This document shows positions 7,108 through 17,323 of a stretch of 64,000 nucleotides of DNA, piece by piece. The notes below the pieces were generated by a model that was not told the origin of the DNA, did not search any database, and saw only the letters and a program-made list of their open reading frames with translations. The number at the start of each line of letters is the position of its first letter. The stretch's first letter is position 1. Source of the stretch: Hornefia porci (lineage in GTDB: Bacteria > Bacillota > Clostridia > Peptostreptococcales > Anaerovoracaceae); NCBI RefSeq assembly GCF_001940235.1, contig NZ_MJIE01000001.1, positions 1,984,001 to 2,048,000 on the forward strand, written 5' to 3'. The translations under genes and the position numbers were made by a program.

Positions 7108-8634
7108 ATGGCAATTCCGATCAATATAGAAGAGCTGCTTCGTCAGCAGGTGATAGAAAGTGCACGTATAGAATACAAGGCAGATTGGAATCCAGAACCG
7201 GTTTTGCATTCTATTACTGCCTTTGCCAATGATTTTGACAACCTCGGCGGTGGATATATCGTCATAGGCGTTGAAGAACAGAATGGATACCCGAGATTCC
7301 CGGTAAAAGGCCTGGATAAAAATATATTAGATGCTATTCAGAAAGACCTTCTCAATAAGTGTAACTTTATAGAACCACGATATATACCGGTCATAGAGCC
7401 TGCGCAGATCGACGGGCGAGATATTTTTGTTTTATGGATTCCTGGAGGAGGTGACAGGCCTTATAAATGTCCGGTCAAAATATATACGGAGAAAGGCGCA
7501 AAAAAGAGCGAAAAGGCATATTATATTCGAAAAGGCTCCAATACCATCCGTGCAAATACATTGGAAGAACGAGAATTGACCGGTCTGGCAAGAAACATTC
7601 CATTTGACGATAGGATAAACCCACATGCGCAAATCGCAGATATGCGCTCCAGTCTGCTTTCAGAGTATCTTCATGCAGTTGACAGCGAATTGTACGAAGG
7701 TTCGCTTTCCCGCACGGTTGAAGATGTGGCAAGGGATATGAGACTGATTGGAGGCCCTCCGGAAGCAAGAAAGCCGATCAATGTAGGGTTGATGTTTTTC
7801 AATGAGAGACCGGATAATTTCTTCCCATATAGCCGGATCGAGGTAGTGGATAAGCCAGATCCGACTGGAATCGGGATGAGGGAGCGAATTTTTACCGGAC
7901 CACTTGATCGACAGCTACGGGATGCGTTGTCGTATATCAAAAACTATGTCATAGCGGAATACGTCACGAAGGTTCCAGATCAGGCCGAGGCGATCCGTGT
8001 GTACAACTGGCCATATAGGGCTGTTGAGGAGGCACTCAGTAATGCCGTTTACCATCGCTCCTATCAGATCCATGAGCCAATTACCGTAACAGTTACCCCT
8101 GAGCGAATGGAGATTCTGAGTCTGCCAGGGCCTGACCGTTCCATCACGGATAGTGATTTGGAAAAGAGAGTTTTGGTTTCAAGCCGATACCGGAACAGAC
8201 GTATCGGAGATTTTCTCAAAGAATTGAAAATGGTTGAGGGAAGGAATACTGGGATTCCATTGATCGTGAATGAGATGAAAAACAATGGTTCTGCTTTGCC
8301 GGTTTTCAAAACAGATGAGGACAGAAGTTATTTCAGAGTGATCCTCCCTGTTCATCCGGTATTTCTTGAGAAAAACAAAGATGATGCGAAAAAGCTGAAA
8401 GTAGGGAAACGCTCCAGACGCAGGAACAGAGAAGAACTGAAGAAGCTGGTTCTGAAAGCGTTAAAACGAAAGGGTAACCTTTCGATGAATGAGTTGGCTA
8501 CGGAGCTGGGGTATAAGAGCTTGAACGATACCCTTCGGGCTGTTGTGAAAGAGATGATAGAAGTCGGAGAAGTTACATATCTTTATCCGGACAAACCAAA
8601 TAGCAGGAATCAGAAGATATGTTTAATGAAATGA
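7108..8634 (+). CDS. AlbA_2/Schlafen-type ATP-binding regulator
   Basis: A 508-residue protein. Residues about 10-130 form an AlbA_2 (divergent Schlafen) domain, including ESARIEYKADW and LGGGYIVIGVEE. Residues about 290-390 form a GHKL-like HATPase_c_4 region (YRAVEEALSNAVYHRSY, GRNTGIPLIVNEM). The last 80 residues, after a basic patch of Lys and Arg, form a winged helix (LSMNELATELGYKS). Proteins of this build are often called transcriptional regulators or RecG-like ATP-binding proteins; their function is poorly known. The start at 7108 is five bases after AGGAGG; an ATG three bases earlier is too close. It follows a long palindrome, suggesting autoregulation. Confidence 0.8.
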   Translation: MAIPINIEELLRQQVIESARIEYKADWNPEPVLHSITAFANDFDNLGGGYIVIGVEEQNGYPRFPVKGLDKNILDAIQKDLLNKCNFIEPRYIPVIEPAQIDGRDIFVLWIPGGGDRPYKCPVKIYTEKGAKKSEKAYYIRKGSNTIRANTLEERELTGLARNIPFDDRINPHAQIADMRSSLLSEYLHAVDSELYEGSLSRTVEDVARDMRLIGGPPEARKPINVGLMFFNERPDNFFPYSRIEVVDKPDPTGIGMRERIFTGPLDRQLRDALSYIKNYVIAEYVTKVPDQAEAIRVYNWPYRAVEEALSNAVYHRSYQIHEPITVTVTPERMEILSLPGPDRSITDSDLEKRVLVSSRYRNRRIGDFLKELKMVEGRNTGIPLIVNEMKNNGSALPVFKTDEDRSYFRVILPVHPVFLEKNKDDAKKLKVGKRSRRRNREELKKLVLKALKRKGNLSMNELATELGYKSLNDTLRAVVKEMIEVGEVTYLYPDKPNSRNQKICLMK

Positions 8635-8683
8635 TATGATATCACTATAAATCAGTGGAATAGGGGACAAGGAGATTGATCAC

Positions 8684-8893
8684 ATGGACAGTATTGCGTA
8701 TTGCAAAGGAAAAGAGAAAATAGAGATTACTGCTGAAGCTCTCGGGTTTTCTGATGAAACGCTTGAAAACCTTGCGGCATGCTACCGAATGTTCTCCGCT
8801 TCTGCGATTTCCGCCCGGATGCTTTTCTTAATAGGTGAAACTGCCGGCCGCCGGTATGACTGTACATTCCGATGGCCGGCAAAGAGCGATTGA
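8684..8893 (+). CDS. Doubtful small ORF overlapping a repeat copy
   Basis: A possible 69-residue protein with an AAGGAG site nine bases before its ATG. It has no recognisable domain. Bases 8744-8796 inside it closely match 57599-57651, which lies in a non-coding hairpin element, so this part may be repeat DNA that happens to be open. A GC-rich inverted repeat lies near its end. Confidence 0.25.
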   Translation: MDSIAYCKGKEKIEITAEALGFSDETLENLAACYRMFSASAISARMLFLIGETAGRRYDCTFRWPAKSD

Positions 8894-8921
8894 AAAAGGA
8901 TCGGAGCAGATAATCTCTTTA

Positions 8922-10328
8922 TCAATACTGCGCAAATACTGCATCCATATCGATCTGAGCGCTGTTGATATACTTCTGGTTCGTAAACTCACGGATACCT
9001 TCCGCTCCCATCTCTCTTCCGAATCCGGAGGTTTTCACGCCGCCGAACGGAATGGCAGGGGAGGCCATGGTCGGCTGGTTGATGGAAACAGCGCCGGATT
9101 CCATCGCTGCGGCAACGAGTGCAGCATGTGCCGGATCCTCGCTGTAGACAGAACTGCCTAGTCCGAAATCGGTGCCGTTGGCAAGCGCAATTGCCTCTTC
9201 CTCGGTTTTGTAGGAGAAGAGCATCAGAACCGGTCCGAAGATCTCTTCATTGAAAATCGGATTCTCCGGCGTCACACCGGTCAGAATGGTTGGCTGCACG
9301 AATGCAGAATCTGCCGGAACCTTCGGGCCCACCTCTTCTGCAACGGCGCCGTTTGCGACAGCCCTGGCGATCTGGCTTCTGACCTTGTCTGCAGCCTTCT
9401 TCGAGCAGACCGGAGACAGCGTAGTATCCGGATCCAGCGGATCACCCACTGTCATGGAGTCGATTGCCTGCCGCACGCCTGCCTTGAAGGCGTCAAACAT
9501 GGATTCATGGATGAACATTCTCTTGTCACCGGCACATACCTGACCGGAGATCGTCATTCGGCCCATGATGGCGCCAGTTACCGCCTTCTGCAGATCTGCA
9601 TCCGGAAGCACCACCATTGCATCGGATCCGCCCAGCTCCATGACACACTTCTTCAGATTCTTTCCGGATTCGGCAGCAATCTCGCGGCCAACCGGCGTGG
9701 AACCGGTCAGTGTAATACCGCAGATCCTTTTGTCCGCAATCAGCGCACTGGACTGGTCATAATCAATGAAGAGGTTCGTGAAGCATCCGTCCGGGAACCC
9801 GGCGTCGCGGTAGAGCTTTTCCATCGCCAGCGCGCACTGCGGGCAGTTGCTGGCATGCTTTAATACCACTACATTTCCTGCCATCAGCTGCGCTGCGGAG
9901 GGCCTTGTCATCTGGAAGAACGGTACATTCCACGGCTCGATCATGTATATGATGCCGAGCGGCTGATAGATGCCCACGGCGTTTCCTGCCATCTGGTCAG
10001 TCGTCTTGACGAAATGAGGCTTCAGGAGCTCTTTTGCGTTGTCTGCATAGTACTCCATGATGTCAGCGCAGAGGTTCATTTCCCAGGCAGAGATGGTGAC
10101 GAGTTTTCCGGTCTCAATCGTGTTGATGGCAGCAAGTTCATCTCGTCTCTCCCTTGCCAGCTGTGCGGCTTTTTTCATTAATGCCGCCCGTTCCTCGAAG
10201 GTGGTTTTGGACCAGCTCTCATAGGCCTCCTGCGCCTTCGCAATTTTTCCCTCGAGTTCCTCGTCGGTAAGATTGCTGAATTCCTTTGTTACTTCTCCTG
10301 TGTAAGGGTTTGTTGTTTTGTAGGCCAT
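8922..10328 (-). CDS. NAD(P)-dependent aldehyde dehydrogenase, succinate-semialdehyde type
   Basis: A 468-residue enzyme of the aldehyde dehydrogenase superfamily, oxidising an aldehyde to its acid. The catalytic set is present: Asn134 (EPWNVPFF), Glu231 (MELGGSD) and nucleophile Cys265 (GQVCAG), with the cofactor loop GSTPVG at 209-214. Overall pattern and length fit the succinate-semialdehyde dehydrogenase group (GabD/Sad), but substrate cannot be read from sequence. The ATG follows AGAGGAAA. It is a single gene with no pathway partners beside it; the GC-rich inverted repeat at about 8847-8882 may end its transcript. Confidence 0.85.
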   Translation of the reverse strand: MAYKTTNPYTGEVTKEFSNLTDEELEGKIAKAQEAYESWSKTTFEERAALMKKAAQLARERRDELAAINTIETGKLVTISAWEMNLCADIMEYYADNAKELLKPHFVKTTDQMAGNAVGIYQPLGIIYMIEPWNVPFFQMTRPSAAQLMAGNVVVLKHASNCPQCALAMEKLYRDAGFPDGCFTNLFIDYDQSSALIADKRICGITLTGSTPVGREIAAESGKNLKKCVMELGGSDAMVVLPDADLQKAVTGAIMGRMTISGQVCAGDKRMFIHESMFDAFKAGVRQAIDSMTVGDPLDPDTTLSPVCSKKAADKVRSQIARAVANGAVAEEVGPKVPADSAFVQPTILTGVTPENPIFNEEIFGPVLMLFSYKTEEEAIALANGTDFGLGSSVYSEDPAHAALVAAAMESGAVSINQPTMASPAIPFGGVKTSGFGREMGAEGIREFTNQKYINSAQIDMDAVFAQY

Positions 10329-10833
10329 TGTAATTTCCTCTCTTTCTTTACGTACTTTATCCGGATGTGATTTTTTTTTTGATCTTTAAAAATATCGTAC
10401 ACAATGTCTGTCATCTGATGATCTGCAGCGGCCGGGGTCTGTTCCTTCCCTCGTATCCGGTCTTTGCAGCCGGTACCGGGCCGGTCGCCTTATCAAAAAC
10501 GGCGGTGTCACCAAGGCCTCCGGTACTTGCAAATCCTGTTGACAGTGATAAGAATACAATAAAAACGGACGAAAATGAACATCATAAGATTCCAGGGAAC
10601 AAATCATTTTGTGCCATTCGATACTTTACAAAAATCGAATTATCAGAGGTTTGCAGAATTGAGTTTACAACCTGTTTCCGGGCCGCGTTGTTTTTTTACA
10701 GGATGAAAAGAACTTGCTCGTTAACTTGCTCATTGATTTAATATGAGACAGTTAACGAGGCAGTTGAGGAGTCCGTCATAGTGGCAGTTGAGAACAAAAC
10801 CTTTCGGGAGAAACCGTCGTCATAACTGCCGGG
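10329..10833. other. Intergenic region between birA and the aldehyde dehydrogenase
   Basis: About 500 bases without a convincing gene. It should hold the aldehyde dehydrogenase promoter near 10350-10450 (minus strand). A 124-codon open frame across it has no ribosome site or protein-like composition. It also contains the palindrome described separately. Confidence 0.6.
10712..10764. repeat. Second copy of the 53-bp palindrome
   Basis: ACTTGCTCGTTAACT (10712-10726) and AGTTAACGAGGCAGT (10750-10764) pair at 13 of 15 positions. Length and arm sequence match 7018-7070. On the minus strand it lies after birA and could also act as its terminator, with a T-rich stretch some bases beyond. Confidence 0.6.
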
Positions 10834-11808
10834 TTACTGCGCCGGCGCGATGGAAATTTCGCCGGTGTGGAGTGTTTCAAGTATGCCGGCGCGGGGGCCT
10901 TCCAGATATTCGACGACCAGACCGCCGTCTTCATCAATATCCCGGGCAAGTGCGAGTGTGCTCCGGGAGTCGTAATGAGCGTGAACGAGGATCCTTTGTC
11001 CCAGGATAAAACAGCGCGCGCGGTATTCCGAAAAAAAGGAACGGGATTCGATGTTCTCCAGGACGTCGGCGGTCTGGTTGATCAGCTCTCCGGCCAGCTC
11101 GCCCCGGGAGAAGGCGCCCGGCGTGTCTGAAATGCATCCGGCGATATGGCTGATTTCCGGTGAGAAACTGCCAGGGAAACAGTTTATGCCGGTGCCGATA
11201 ATCAGCGAATCGATTTCGCCGGTCTCCAGATTCGACTGAGCTTCCGTGAGAATGCCGCAGATTTTCTTTTGTTCCAGGAAAATATCGTTGACCCATTTTA
11301 TGGAAGGGCTCACGCCGCAGACCCTCTCGATGGCGCGGCATGTGGCGACGGCGCAGGCCATGGTGACGAACAGGGCTTTGTTCAGAGCGAAGGCCGGCTT
11401 CAGAGCGATGGTCATGTAGAGACCTGTGCCTCCCGGCGATTCAAAAGACCTCCCCAGCCGGCCGCGGCCGGCTGACTGCTGATTGGCGATTATGGCCGCG
11501 GGACGGTGGCTGAGCGGCATGGACCGGGCAATATCGTTGGTGGAGGTAACGACGTCGTGAACCTGAACATCGCAGGGAACCCTCAGCACGGATTCCACAT
11601 CGCCGGGCGTCAGCGGATCCGCAGCGGCAGTCAGCCGATAGCCGGCGTTGGATCTGCCTTCAATCGGATAGCCCTCCTTTTTCAGCTGTGCGACAGCCTT
11701 CCAGACTGAGTTTCTGGACACCCCCAATGTTTCACCGATTTTCTGCCCGGAGAGAAACTCTCCCCGGCTGCTCCTGAGAAGCTTCAGCAGCTCTGTTCGT
11801 GTTGTCAT
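10834..11808 (-). CDS. birA: Bifunctional biotin-protein ligase/biotin operon repressor
   Basis: A 324-residue BirA. Residues 1-60 are the winged helix (GQKIGETLGVSRNSVWKAV) that binds biotin operators. Residues 85-270 are the ligase with the biotinyl-AMP loop GRGRLGR at 114-120 and KWVND at 171-175. The last 50 residues are the C-terminal SH3-like domain. It attaches biotin to carboxylase carrier domains in the cytoplasm. The start follows AGGAGGAAATC. It stands alone; no biotin genes are in the window. Confidence 0.93.
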   Translation of the reverse strand: MTTRTELLKLLRSSRGEFLSGQKIGETLGVSRNSVWKAVAQLKKEGYPIEGRSNAGYRLTAAADPLTPGDVESVLRVPCDVQVHDVVTSTNDIARSMPLSHRPAAIIANQQSAGRGRLGRSFESPGGTGLYMTIALKPAFALNKALFVTMACAVATCRAIERVCGVSPSIKWVNDIFLEQKKICGILTEAQSNLETGEIDSLIIGTGINCFPGSFSPEISHIAGCISDTPGAFSRGELAGELINQTADVLENIESRSFFSEYRARCFILGQRILVHAHYDSRSTLALARDIDEDGGLVVEYLEGPRAGILETLHTGEISIAPAQ

Positions 11809-11872
11809 GATTTCCTCCTGACGTGTGAGTTCATAGATTGTGAATATTATTTTACACCGATGCTGTCCCTGT

Positions 11873-11906
11873 TTTCAAGCGGCAACTGCTTTCAAGCGGC
11901 AACTGC
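11873..11906. repeat. Tandem 17-bp repeat
   Basis: TTTCAAGCGGCAACTGC occurs twice with no spacer (11873-11889, 11890-11906) in the divergent region between birA and the CNNM gene. Confidence 0.85.
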
Positions 11907-11976
11907 CCGGCGGCGGTATTGGGCGTTGTGAAGATTCGCTGAACTCACTGCGTTCCCCTTTATTTTCCATTCGTTA

Positions 11977-11987
11977 TATGGTATGAT
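11977..11987 (+). promoter_or_regulatory. Extended -10 promoter
   Basis: TATG-G-TATGAT matches the TRTGN extended -10 form used by Gram-positive RNA polymerase. The -35 region is weak. It would start a transcript about 60 bases before the CNNM gene. Confidence 0.45.
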
Positions 11988-12058
11988 AAATTGATGAACT
12001 GTCACCGGAGAACGTGTTGTCGGCCGCCTGCCGGCAGCAGATGGAGGAATCGGATTCA

Positions 12059-13351
12059 ATGGACGCCCGACAATATGGGATGTATATTACGGCCATCGTG
12101 TGCCTGCTGATTCTGTCAGCATATTTTTCTGCCACGGAAACAGCGTTTACCTCGCTGAACAAAATCCGGCTGAAGAATCAAGCCAACGACGGCGACCGCA
12201 GGGCGAAACGCGTGCTGGAGCTGGCAGACCAGTACGATCGCCTTTTGTCAACCATTCTCGTGGGCAACAATATCGCCAACATCACCAACACCGCTGTCGC
12301 GACGGTGTTCTTTGTGGCGCTTTACGGCCGCTACGGAGCAACGATATCGACGGTGGCTATGACCCTGGTTGTCCTGATTTTCGGAGAAGTCTCGCCCAAG
12401 AGCCTCGCCAAGGAATATCCGGAGAGCTTCGCCCGGTTCGCCGCACCGCTGATTCGCGTATTAATGATCGTCTTCACGCCGGTCAACTGGCTGTTCAGCC
12501 TGTGGAAAAAATTCCTGATGATTTTGTTCAAGGCAAGTCCTGAGCATTCCATCAGCGAGGAGGAGCTGAAGACCATCGTCGAGGAGGCGGAGACCGAGGG
12601 CAGCATCATGTCCGACCAGAGCGAACTGATCCAGAACGCTATTGAATTCAACGATCTGGAGGCCTGGGATGTGCTGACGCCGCGGGTGGATATCAAGGCT
12701 ATCGATATCGAGGCGACAAAGAAGGACGTTGCGGCGCTGTTCAAAGACACCGGCTTTTCCAGAGTCCCCGTCTATGAGGGGGATCTGGACAAGATTCTGG
12801 GCGTGCTGAATCAGAAGGATTTTCACAATTTCATCTCCGGATCCCGCAAGACCATTGCCGACTATGTCAAGCCTGTGGTCTTTGTGGCCGGCTCCATCAA
12901 ATGTGCTGATCTGCTCAAGAAGATGCAGGCGAGCAAATCCCAGATTGCCATCGTCGTGGACGAGTACGGTGGGACAGAGGGACTGGTGACGATGGAGGAC
13001 ATCATAGAGGAGCTTGTGGGCGAAATCTATGATGAGCACGACGAGGTGGAAAGCCCGGACATCACACTCCTGCAGGACGGAAGCTACCGCATCCTGGGCA
13101 GTACCAACGTAGAGAAGATGTTCGACTACTTCGATGAAGAGGAAGAACTGGATGCGACCACTGTAAACGGATGGGTGGTGCTTCTGATCGATAAGATGCC
13201 TGCGGCGGGCGACAGCTTTGAATACGACGCGGGCGACAAAGTATTTACCGGCAAGGTGACCCGTGCGGACAGCCGCAAGGCACTGGAAATCAACCTGAGG
13301 GTGGAAGAGAAGCCGGAAGAGGAACTGCAGAAAGGGGACAGCAGAAAATGA
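12059..13351 (+). CDS. CNNM/CorC-type membrane protein with CBS domains
   Basis: A 430-residue protein of the UPF0053/HlyC-CorC family. The N-terminal DUF21 part (about 1-190) has several membrane segments ([28 protein letters not shown]). A paired CBS region follows (about 205-335, including [12 protein letters not shown] and [19 protein letters not shown]) and then a C-terminal CorC/HlyC domain (345-425). Members export Mg2+ or Na+. I chose ATG 12059 for its ATGGAGGA site; the frame opens at GTG 12014. Its stop overlaps secA by four bases, so it is probably cotranscribed with secA and prfB. Confidence 0.85.
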   Translation: MDARQYGMYITAIVCLLILSAYFSATETAFTSLNKIRLKNQANDGDRRAKRVLELADQYDRLLSTILVGNNIANITNTAVATVFFVALYGRYGATISTVAMTLVVLIFGEVSPKSLAKEYPESFARFAAPLIRVLMIVFTPVNWLFSLWKKFLMILFKASPEHSISEEELKTIVEEAETEGSIMSDQSELIQNAIEFNDLEAWDVLTPRVDIKAIDIEATKKDVAALFKDTGFSRVPVYEGDLDKILGVLNQKDFHNFISGSRKTIADYVKPVVFVAGSIKCADLLKKMQASKSQIAIVVDEYGGTEGLVTMEDIIEELVGEIYDEHDEVESPDITLLQDGSYRILGSTNVEKMFDYFDEEEELDATTVNGWVVLLIDKMPAAGDSFEYDAGDKVFTGKVTRADSRKALEINLRVEEKPEEELQKGDSRK

Positions 13352-16182
13352 GCCTGGTAGAAAAAATATTTGGCGACCTGAACAAAAGAGAGGTCAGAAA
13401 AATCGAGAAAATCGCAGACCGCGTCGAAGCCTATGATGAAGAGCTGCAGGCGCTGACCGATGAGGAGCTGAAGGCGAAGACGCCGGAGTTCAGGGAACGG
13501 CTGGAAAACGGAGAGACACTGGACGATATCCTTCCGGAAGCCTTCGCGGTGTGCCGTGAAGCGGCCTGGCGTGTTCTGGGCATGAAGCACTTTCACGTTC
13601 AGCTGATCGGCGGCGTGGTGCTCCATCAGGGCCGTATCGCCGAGATGAAGACCGGTGAAGGTAAGACTCTCGTGGCGACACTGCCGGTGTATCTGAACGC
13701 TCTGTCCGGAAAAGGCGTTCACGTGGTGACAGTGAACGACTATCTGGCGAAGCGCGACTCGGAGTGGATGGGAAAGCTCTATACCTGGCTGGGTCTTACC
13801 GTCGGCTGTGTGATCCACGGGATCAGCGATGAGACGAGGCGCGCGGCGTATCAGGCAGACGTTACCTATGGCACAAATAACGAGTTCGGCTTCGATTATC
13901 TGCGGGATAACATGGTCACCTATGAAGAGGAGCTGATGCAGCGCGGCCTGAACTTCGCCATCGTGGACGAGGTGGACTCCATCCTTATCGACGAGGCAAG
14001 AACCCCGCTGATTATTTCCGGGCAGGGAAACCAGTCCACCGATATGTACCGCCAGGCGGATCGCTTTGTAAAGGACCTGAAAAAGGGCTATAAGACGGAT
14101 CCCAAGGCGGAGGAGCCGGATGACCCGGATGCGGATTATGAAGTCGAGGAAAAGGACGAACAGGTGTCTCTGACGGACAAGGGCGTCAAGCTCGCGGAGG
14201 CGTTCTTCGGGCTGGAGAATCTCGGAGATCCGGAAAATATGGAAATCAACCATGCGATTCAGCAGGCGCTGAAGGCGCATTCTCTGATGGAACGGGATGT
14301 GGACTATATCGTCAAGGACGGCGAGATTATCATTGTCGATGAATTCACCGGACGTCTGATGTTTGGACGCCGTTACAGCAACGGGCTGCACCAGGCCATC
14401 GAGGCCAAGGAACATCTGAAGGTCCGCTCGGAATCCAAGACGCTGGCCACCATCACGCTGCAGAACCTGTTCCGTATGTATGAGAAGCTGGCGGGCATGA
14501 CCGGTACCGCCAAGACGGAAGAAGACGAGTTCAGAGACATCTACAACATGGACGTCGTCGTGATCCCCACCAATAAGCCCGTCATCCGCAACGACATGCA
14601 GGACGCCGTCTATCAGACAGAGCGCGGGAAGTTCCTGGCGATTGCGGACAGAGTGGCGGAGGTTCACAAAACCGGCCAGCCGGTGCTGGTGGGCACGATT
14701 TCCATCGAGAAGTCGGAGATCGTCAGCGATCTGCTGAAAAAACGGGGCATCCCCCACAACGTGCTGAACGCCAAGCAGCATGAGAAGGAAGCGGAAATCG
14801 TCGCGGAGGCCGGACGCCTGGGCATGGTCACCATCGCCACCAACATGGCCGGCCGCGGTACCGATATTATCCTGGGCGGAAATCCGGACTTTGAGGCCCG
14901 GCGCGAGATGAAGAAGAAGGGATACTCGGAGGAGGCCGTCAGCTTCGCCACCGGATTTGCCAAGTCAGACGACGAGGAGCTGATGGACGCGCGGCGGGCG
15001 TATCAGGAATTCTACGACGCAGTCAAGGAAGAAAGAGACGAGGAGCACAACAAGGTCGTGGAACTGGGCGGACTCTGCATCATCGGTACGGAGCGTCATG
15101 AATCCAGACGTATCGACAACCAGCTGCGCGGACGTGCCGGCCGTCAGGGCGACCCCGGTACGACCCAGTTCTTTATTTCTCTGGAGGACGAGCTGATGCG
15201 TCTGTTCGGCGGCGAAAGGATGCAGAACATCGTCGCAAGAATGGGACTGGAGGAGAACGAATCCATTGAAGCCGGAATGCTGTCCCGCTCCATCGAGGGT
15301 GCGCAGAAGAAGGTGGAGGGCCGCAACTTCGGAATCCGTAAATACGTACTCCAGTACGATAATGTCATGAACAAACAAAGGGAGATCATCTACGGCGAAC
15401 GCCGCAAGGTGCTGTTCGGCGAGGATCTCAGAGAATACATCATGAACATGATGAAGGATCTGGTGCACGAAACCGTGCAGAGCGTTGTTCTGGAATCCAA
15501 GTTCCCGGAGGAATGGGACTTCCCGACGCTGAACCGGAACCTGAAGCGCATTACCAGACAGTATCAGGGCAAAGACGAGTACGATACCGACGAATTGATC
15601 TCCATGACGCCGGAATCCCTGGAAGAGGATATCGACGCGCAGTTCGAGGCGATGTACGAGAAGAAGGAACAGGAAATCGGCATAGAGCGTATGCGTGAGG
15701 TGGAACGTATGATTCTGCTGCGCGTTGTGGACAATCACTGGATGGACCAGATCGACGCCATGGATCAGCTGCGGGAGGGAATCGGGCTTCGCGCGCTCGG
15801 CCAGCAGGATCCTGTTGCGGCCTACGGACAGGAAGGCTTCGATATGTTCGAGGGCATGATTAACGAGATTAAAGAAGAGACCGTCCAGTACTGCTACAGC
15901 GTCACGCTGGAAACCGATACAGAGAGACGCACCGTGATCCAGATCGGCGGAGAATCCAAGGCGGAGGATGTAGACTCCGGAATTCTGCAGGCGATGGCCG
16001 GCGGAATGGAAGAGGAGCTCCCCGAGGGGGCGGAGATGCCCGAGAGAGAAAAGAAGCAGCAGACCGTGCGCCGCGATCATCCCAAGCTGGGACGCAACGA
16101 CAAATGCTGGTGCGGCAGCGGAAAGAAATACAAAAACTGCCATATGCAGTCCGACCTTGAGAAGGAAAGGGAGAATATGTAA
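13348..16182 (+). CDS. secA: Preprotein translocase ATPase SecA
   Basis: A 944-residue motor that drives proteins through SecYEG. Seen directly: Walker A MKTGEGKT at 100-107, Walker B DEVDS from 207, the preprotein cross-linking and helical regions in normal order, the [10 protein letters not shown] motif of the second ATPase fold, and the C-terminal zinc site (Cys920, Cys922, Cys931, His932) that binds SecB or ribosomes. Length is at the upper end for the family because of an acidic linker near 250-270 and another before the zinc site. The secA-prfB order is widely kept in Firmicutes. Confidence 0.97.
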   Translation: MSLVEKIFGDLNKREVRKIEKIADRVEAYDEELQALTDEELKAKTPEFRERLENGETLDDILPEAFAVCREAAWRVLGMKHFHVQLIGGVVLHQGRIAEMKTGEGKTLVATLPVYLNALSGKGVHVVTVNDYLAKRDSEWMGKLYTWLGLTVGCVIHGISDETRRAAYQADVTYGTNNEFGFDYLRDNMVTYEEELMQRGLNFAIVDEVDSILIDEARTPLIISGQGNQSTDMYRQADRFVKDLKKGYKTDPKAEEPDDPDADYEVEEKDEQVSLTDKGVKLAEAFFGLENLGDPENMEINHAIQQALKAHSLMERDVDYIVKDGEIIIVDEFTGRLMFGRRYSNGLHQAIEAKEHLKVRSESKTLATITLQNLFRMYEKLAGMTGTAKTEEDEFRDIYNMDVVVIPTNKPVIRNDMQDAVYQTERGKFLAIADRVAEVHKTGQPVLVGTISIEKSEIVSDLLKKRGIPHNVLNAKQHEKEAEIVAEAGRLGMVTIATNMAGRGTDIILGGNPDFEARREMKKKGYSEEAVSFATGFAKSDDEELMDARRAYQEFYDAVKEERDEEHNKVVELGGLCIIGTERHESRRIDNQLRGRAGRQGDPGTTQFFISLEDELMRLFGGERMQNIVARMGLEENESIEAGMLSRSIEGAQKKVEGRNFGIRKYVLQYDNVMNKQREIIYGERRKVLFGEDLREYIMNMMKDLVHETVQSVVLESKFPEEWDFPTLNRNLKRITRQYQGKDEYDTDELISMTPESLEEDIDAQFEAMYEKKEQEIGIERMREVERMILLRVVDNHWMDQIDAMDQLREGIGLRALGQQDPVAAYGQEGFDMFEGMINEIKEETVQYCYSVTLETDTERRTVIQIGGESKAEDVDSGILQAMAGGMEEELPEGAEMPEREKKQQTVRRDHPKLGRNDKCWCGSGKKYKNCHMQSDLEKERENM

Positions 16183-17279
16183 TGCTCAAATTAGATCCGA
16201 TAAAGCAGGAACTGCCCGCGAAAAAGAAGACGCTCACCGAAATCGGCGAGTCGCTGGGACTGGAGGAACTGAAAAAGCAGGCAGAAGAACTGAATCAGAA
16301 GACGATGGCAGAAGGTTTCTGGGACGATCCGGAGGCCGCGCAGGCTCTGCTGAAGAAGAAGAGCGGCATCGACGGACGAATCGAGAAGTATGAGAAGCTG
16401 TCCGCAGAGCTGTCGGATCTCGGGGAACTGGCCGATCTGGCAGACGAGATGGAGGATGAAGAGGAAGCTGATAACGTAATTGAAGGGTTCCGGGCGTTTT
16501 CCGAGAAACTGGAGAGCTTCAAGCTGGAAACACTGCTGAGCGGAAAGTATGACCACAACAGCGCTGTTTTGTCCCTGCACGCGGGAGCCGGCGGCGTAGA
16601 AGCCATGGACTGGGCGGAGATGCTTCTCAGGATGTACACCCGCTGGGCAGAATCCAGGGGGTATACCGTGAACATCGTCGATCTTCAGGACGATACGGAG
16701 GCCGGTATCAAGAGCGCCACGTTCCTGGTGGAAGGCGAGAACGCCTACGGTTATCTGAAGCATGAGCAGGGCGTCCATCGCCTGGTGCGGATTTCCCCGT
16801 TCAATGCGGCGGGCAAGCGGCAGACATCCTTTGCGGCGCTGGAGGTGATGCCGGAAATCGACGACGACATCGAGGTGGACATCGACCCCAATGACATCCG
16901 CGTAGACACCTACCGCAGCAGCGGGGCCGGCGGCCAGCACGTCAACAAAACCGATTCGGCCATCCGCATCACCCACATTCCGACCAACATCGTCGTCACC
17001 TGTCAGAACGAACGAAGCCAGCACCAGAACCGCGAGGTCGCCATGAAGATTCTGATGTCCAAGCTGATGGATCTTGCGGAGCAGCAGCACAAGGAAGACC
17101 TGAAGGAAATTAAAGGGGACTTTTCCCAGATAACCTGGGGCTCGCAGATTCGGTCTTACGTGTTCCAGCCCTATACGATGGTGAAGGACCACAGGACCGG
17201 AGCGGAGGTCGGAAACGTCAGCGCAGTCATGGACGGCGCACTGGATCCTTTTATAAATGAAGAGTTGAAGCAGCTGTAA
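16182..17279 (+). CDS. prfB: Peptide chain release factor 2
   Basis: A 365-residue RF2 that ends translation at UGA and UAA. The stop-codon motif SPF is at 205-207 and the catalytic GGQ at 250-252. The ATG shares a base with the secA stop (TAATG). Unlike many bacteria, there is no internal TGA near codon 25: the gene reads straight through the region where the autoregulatory +1 frameshift normally sits, so RF2 is not controlled that way here. A terminator follows directly. Confidence 0.96.
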   Translation: MLKLDPIKQELPAKKKTLTEIGESLGLEELKKQAEELNQKTMAEGFWDDPEAAQALLKKKSGIDGRIEKYEKLSAELSDLGELADLADEMEDEEEADNVIEGFRAFSEKLESFKLETLLSGKYDHNSAVLSLHAGAGGVEAMDWAEMLLRMYTRWAESRGYTVNIVDLQDDTEAGIKSATFLVEGENAYGYLKHEQGVHRLVRISPFNAAGKRQTSFAALEVMPEIDDDIEVDIDPNDIRVDTYRSSGAGGQHVNKTDSAIRITHIPTNIVVTCQNERSQHQNREVAMKILMSKLMDLAEQQHKEDLKEIKGDFSQITWGSQIRSYVFQPYTMVKDHRTGAEVGNVSAVMDGALDPFINEELKQL

Positions 17280-17282
17280 ACA

Positions 17283-17311
17283 GGCGGCCGGCTCAGGGCC
17301 GGCCGTCTTTT
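17283..17311 (+). terminator. Rho-independent terminator after prfB
   Basis: GGCGGCCGGC (17283-17292) pairs with GCCGGCCGTC (17298-17307) with one G-U pair and a five-base loop, followed by TTTTAT. It lies between prfB and tex. Confidence 0.85.
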
Positions 17312-17323
17312 ATAAGGAGAATT

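Noticed and set aside
10367..10741. A 124-codon ORF between the aldehyde dehydrogenase and birA
   Set aside because: No ribosome site, unlikely composition, and it runs through a palindromic repeat.
13126..14781. A 551-codon open frame on the minus strand across the secA start
   Set aside because: It is antisense to CNNM and SecA, whose motifs and lengths are clear. Long antisense frames are common in GC-rich genes and this one has no ribosome site or domain.
16182..16300. Programmed +1 frameshift in prfB
   Set aside because: No in-frame stop or shift site is present; the gene reads through.
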